8,640 bases of DNA from an uncultured Bryobacterales bacterium. GTDB lineage: Bacteria; Acidobacteriota; Terriglobia; Bryobacterales; Bryobacteraceae. Each line of letters opens with the position of its first letter. Position 1 is the stretch's first letter. The notes under the pieces were generated by a model. That model was not told where the DNA came from and searched no databases. It saw only the letters and a list, made by a program, of their open reading frames with translations. Where the stretch lies: assembly GCA_937859895.1 (NCBI GenBank), contig CALMAV010000380.1, positions 1-8,640 on the forward strand, given 5' to 3'. The translations under genes were made by a program, and so were the position numbers. Below are positions 6,962-8,640 of this stretch, piece by piece.

Positions 6962-7389
6962 CTGCGGTACTCCCGAGCTAACAGTAATTCGTCGAGGTCG
7001 CGCTGAAGTGCATTGCGGGACATACCGTCGAGAACATTCTTGTGGAGAATAGCTCGTAGCTTATCGATCGACTTGTTAAGTTCACTACGGTTCATTCTGC
7101 CTTCGCTGAGCCTCCGGTCCAAAGAGGACAAATGCCCTTCCGCTTCCGCAATGCGCTCACGTCCCTTTCCGTTCCTGGTCGGAAGCCCAGCAGCGTACCG
7201 CAGATCGTTCTGCGTCCGGTTCACGACTCCGCGCAACTGTCCTAAGGGTGCGCCGTAGGAATTTCCATAATCTTGCACCGGGTACCCCGGATTCGGGTAT
7301 CCACCATTTGGGTATCCCTGGAACCCAAAAGCCGTAGAACCAGCCAACAGGGTTAGCAGGCAAACGGCAGCGCATTTGTGTCTTCTCAT
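6958..7389 (-). CDS. Small secreted protein of unknown function
   Basis: I do not recognise this 143-residue protein. It starts with a signal peptide (MRRHK, then hydrophobic AAVCLLTLLAGSTA, cleavage near AFG). The mature N-terminus carries a short Gly-Tyr-Pro-Asn repeat (GYPNGGYPNPGYP, residues 25-37) and further Tyr/Gly residues. The rest is charged and helical, rich in Leu, Arg, Asp and Glu (about 51-143), and probably forms a helical bundle or short coiled coil. It is likely periplasmic or exported. An upstream ATG at 7443 would give 161 residues, but ATG 7389 is preferred: it has AGAGGTG six bases upstream and places the signal peptide at the very N-terminus. It lies 81 bp downstream of the ROK kinase stop on the same strand, with no clear terminator between, so co-transcription is possible. 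Its stop overlaps the convergent HD gene. Confidence 0.75.
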   Translation of the reverse strand: MRRHKCAAVCLLTLLAGSTAFGFQGYPNGGYPNPGYPVQDYGNSYGAPLGQLRGVVNRTQNDLRYAAGLPTRNGKGRERIAEAEGHLSSLDRRLSEGRMNRSELNKSIDKLRAILHKNVLDGMSRNALQRDLDELLLAREYRS

Positions 7390-7395
7390 AACCAG

Positions 7396-7402
7396 CACCT
7401 CT
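7396..7402 (-). promoter_or_regulatory. Ribosome binding site deciding the start of the small secreted protein
   Basis: AGAGGTG on the minus strand lies six bases before ATG 7389. No comparable sequence precedes the alternative ATG at 7443, and the chosen start puts a textbook signal peptide at the N-terminus. Confidence 0.6.
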
Positions 7403-7470
7403 TCAGATCTTCTACTTGATAAGACGCAGCGCTGAAGCTCCAAACAGTTCCTAAAAGGCAGGACCGAGCA

Positions 7471-8346
7471 TTAAATATTTTTGAGAGAAAGAGTCATTTG
7501 CTGGGCCAGCACCAAGGCTCCATAGAGAACACTGTCGTCTCCCAACTGAGCTGGCACAACATCACGCCGCGCTTTGGACCAGGACGTCATCTGGCGGTTT
7601 AGTTCTGCTCGGAGAGGCACAAAGAGTGCATCACCGGCCTTGCTGATTCCACCACCAATGACGATCCGGTGCGGGTTCAGAACCATTAAAGCTGTCTTCA
7701 AGCCGCGTGCAAGATCCACCACATAACGCTGGACAAACTCCGGGTCGGAGAGCAGGGTTGAAGCGGGCTTTCCAAAATCCCGCTCGAGCCAAAGACCACA
7801 GCACATCCGTTCAAAGCAGCCGTAAGAGCCACAGAGACAGGCTGGCCCATCCGGAAGGATATTGGTGTGGCCAATCTCTCCGGCGTAGGAATCGGCGCCA
7901 CGGATGACCGCTCCATTCTGGATGATCCCGCCTCCGATGCCAGTGGACAGAGTCATGTAGAACAGGGAGGGCAGTCCCTTCCCGGCGCCGAAGTAAGACT
8001 CACCTAAGGCGCCCACGTTGGCATCGTTATCGATGACAGTGGGTGCGTCCACCGTTTCTGCTACCTTGCTTACCAGCGGGAACTGCGCCCACCCTTCGAC
8101 ATGGGTAGACATCGTCACCGATTGAGTAGGGTAATCAACAGGTCCGCCAAAACCGATTCCACAACGCTCAGCCCGAAATCCTTTATCGCGCCGCCAAACG
8201 CTTATAATCTTCTCAATTTGTCCAACCATCCAGACCGGACCACCTTCGCGATTGGTCTGACGTGATTCTCGCAGAACCATGTCACTGCCCTGGAAACCGC
8301 CAACCGAGAACTTTGAACCACCGACATCAATTGTTAATACCTGCAC
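7471..8346 (-). CDS. ROK-family sugar kinase (glucokinase-like)
   Basis: Numbered from the GTG start at 8346, the 291-residue product shows the ATP-binding DVGGSK motif (from Asp7), a GFGGPVD loop (64-70), and the sugar-binding and catalytic IDNDANVGALGE with Asn107 and the presumed catalytic base Asp108. These are followed by the phosphate-binding STGIGGG (134-140), then GEIGH (Glu157, His160) and the ROK zinc motif CLCGSYGCFE (Cys170, Cys172, Cys177). The C-terminal HRIVIGGGISKAG is the adenosine-side motif. No N-terminal helix-turn-helix is present, so it is an enzyme rather than a ROK repressor. Glucose is the likeliest substrate, but other hexoses, N-acetylmannosamine or N-acetylglucosamine cannot be excluded. 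The open frame extends to an ATG at 8421, but that would place 25 unrelated residues before the first beta strand and run into the upstream terminator hairpin. GTG 8346 has a strong GGGGAGGA just before it. Confidence 0.93.
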   Translation of the reverse strand: MQVLTIDVGGSKFSVGGFQGSDMVLRESRQTNREGGPVWMVGQIEKIISVWRRDKGFRAERCGIGFGGPVDYPTQSVTMSTHVEGWAQFPLVSKVAETVDAPTVIDNDANVGALGESYFGAGKGLPSLFYMTLSTGIGGGIIQNGAVIRGADSYAGEIGHTNILPDGPACLCGSYGCFERMCCGLWLERDFGKPASTLLSDPEFVQRYVVDLARGLKTALMVLNPHRIVIGGGISKAGDALFVPLRAELNRQMTSWSKARRDVVPAQLGDDSVLYGALVLAQQMTLSLKNI

Positions 8347-8349
8347 GAG

Positions 8350-8357
8350 TCCTCCCC
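8350..8357 (-). promoter_or_regulatory. Ribosome binding site fixing the GTG start of the ROK kinase
   Basis: GGGGAGGA on the minus strand is followed by CTC and then GTG 8346. It is the strongest Shine-Dalgarno match found in the window. It supports starting the kinase at GTG, so that the DVGG motif begins at residue 7, as usual for the family. Confidence 0.75.
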
Positions 8358-8410
8358 AGCAAGGTACCTTATACGCCGTTAGATAACGTAAATTGAGGCT
8401 ATAGAAATGC

Positions 8411-8440
8411 AAAAGGGACAAAGCATACGGCTCTGTCCCT
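8411..8440 (-). terminator. Probable Rho-independent terminator of the right-edge gene
   Basis: On the minus strand, 28 bases after the stop at 8468, a perfect 7-bp stem (AGGGACA with TGTCCCT, 8414-8420 and 8434-8440) is extended by three more pairs (AGC/GCT) after one mismatch, with a 5-base loop. It is followed by TTTTGCATTTCT. The T-tract is broken, so termination may be moderate. It separates the right-edge gene from the ROK kinase. Confidence 0.65.
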
Positions 8441-8467
8441 CCAAACAGTTTTGAAACTTTGACCTAA

Positions 8468-8640
8468 CTAGTCGCTGGAATCGATAAGTTCATACTCAAC
8501 TACCATGCCTGAGTTCATCAAAGCATCCTTGAAGTCCTGATCTTTCCCATCTACGACGTCATATTCCCAGACTTCTGTTCCAATACTCAAAAAGCTGTCG
8601 TCCTCTTCCAAGTCTTCGGTAGAGTGTACAGCGTCAGGAT
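8468..8640 (-). CDS. Hypothetical acidic protein, C-terminal part (5' end beyond window)
   Basis: The minus strand is open from the window edge to a TAG at 8468-8470, giving 56 codons. I do not recognise the family. The visible C-terminus is strongly acidic, with a cluster STEDLEEDDSF, then an ordered-looking EVWEYDVVDGKDQDFKDAL, and MVVEYELIDSSD at the end. This pattern suggests strand-helix-strand, with alternating hydrophobic residues in VWEYDVV and VVEYELI. It has no membrane segment in this part. A hairpin terminator follows 28 bases after the stop, which supports it being a real gene end. The codon usage, avoiding stops over the full visible span in only this minus frame, also supports coding. 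Confidence 0.6.
   Translation of the reverse strand, partial: PDAVHSTEDLEEDDSFLSIGTEVWEYDVVDGKDQDFKDALMNSGMVVEYELIDSSD

Noticed and set aside
8347..8421. N-terminal extension of the ROK kinase to ATG 8421
   Set aside because: The extra 25 residues are not part of the ROK fold, the ATG lies in the upstream terminator hairpin, and GTG 8346 has a much better ribosome binding site.
7438..8450. 12-base direct repeat CTCCAAACAGTT at 7438-7449 and 8439-8450, flanking the ROK kinase
   Set aside because: A 12-base match somewhere in a window this size is expected by chance, and there are no inverted ends or transposase genes to suggest a mobile unit.
1..8640. Search for a novel defence, mobile or biosynthetic system
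   Set aside because: No transposase, integrase, nuclease, CRISPR repeats, phage or biosynthetic genes were seen. Apart from the decayed toxin-antitoxin pair, the genes look like core or uncharacterised housekeeping genes.

Overview
The window reads as chromosomal core-genome DNA from a didermal (outer-membrane-bearing) bacterium. It carries a BamA assembly factor, a Skp/OmpH periplasmic chaperone and a TolC-type outer-membrane protein. The style of several proteins suggests an Acidobacteriota member: BamA with a long Gln/Ser/Pro-rich N-terminal insert, DUF433 next to a PIN-like toxin, and small secreted proteins of unknown function. That placement is inferred from general resemblance; no marker gene in the window proves it. 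No insertion sequence, tRNA, rRNA, CRISPR array or phage gene was seen, and no stretch longer than 300 bases lacks a gene.

Layout, left to right. (1) 1-418, minus: the N-terminal part of a TolC-family outer-membrane protein running off the left edge, preceded by an imperfect inverted repeat (427-480). (2) 545-930, minus: a decayed toxin-antitoxin module, with an intact DUF433 antitoxin-like gene followed by only the C-terminal 48 codons of its PIN-like toxin. (3) 956-4942, minus: the envelope biogenesis pair bamA then skp/ompH, 63 bp apart, closed by a good Rho-independent terminator. (4) 5128-5663, minus: a conserved uncharacterised gene split by an apparent one-base deletion near 5368. (5) 5901-6961, plus: a cytoplasmic cyclophilin-type prolyl isomerase and an HD-domain protein, 11 bp apart and probably one transcript. 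(6) 6958-8346, minus: a small secreted protein of unknown function and, upstream of it, a ROK-family sugar kinase. The secreted-protein gene meets the HD gene tail to tail with a 4-base overlap. (7) 8468-8640, minus: the C-terminus of an acidic protein entering from the right edge, followed by a terminator hairpin.

Functionally, BamA and Skp work together: Skp escorts unfolded outer-membrane proteins across the periplasm, and BamA folds them into the membrane. The TolC-like protein is a plausible client. The remaining genes are housekeeping or uncharacterised, and nothing ties them into a single pathway.

I did not find a convincing new multi-gene system. The observations most worth checking are the two broken genes (the frameshifted conserved gene and the truncated toxin), the motif-rich family to which the frameshifted gene belongs, and the disordered extensions on BamA and Skp.
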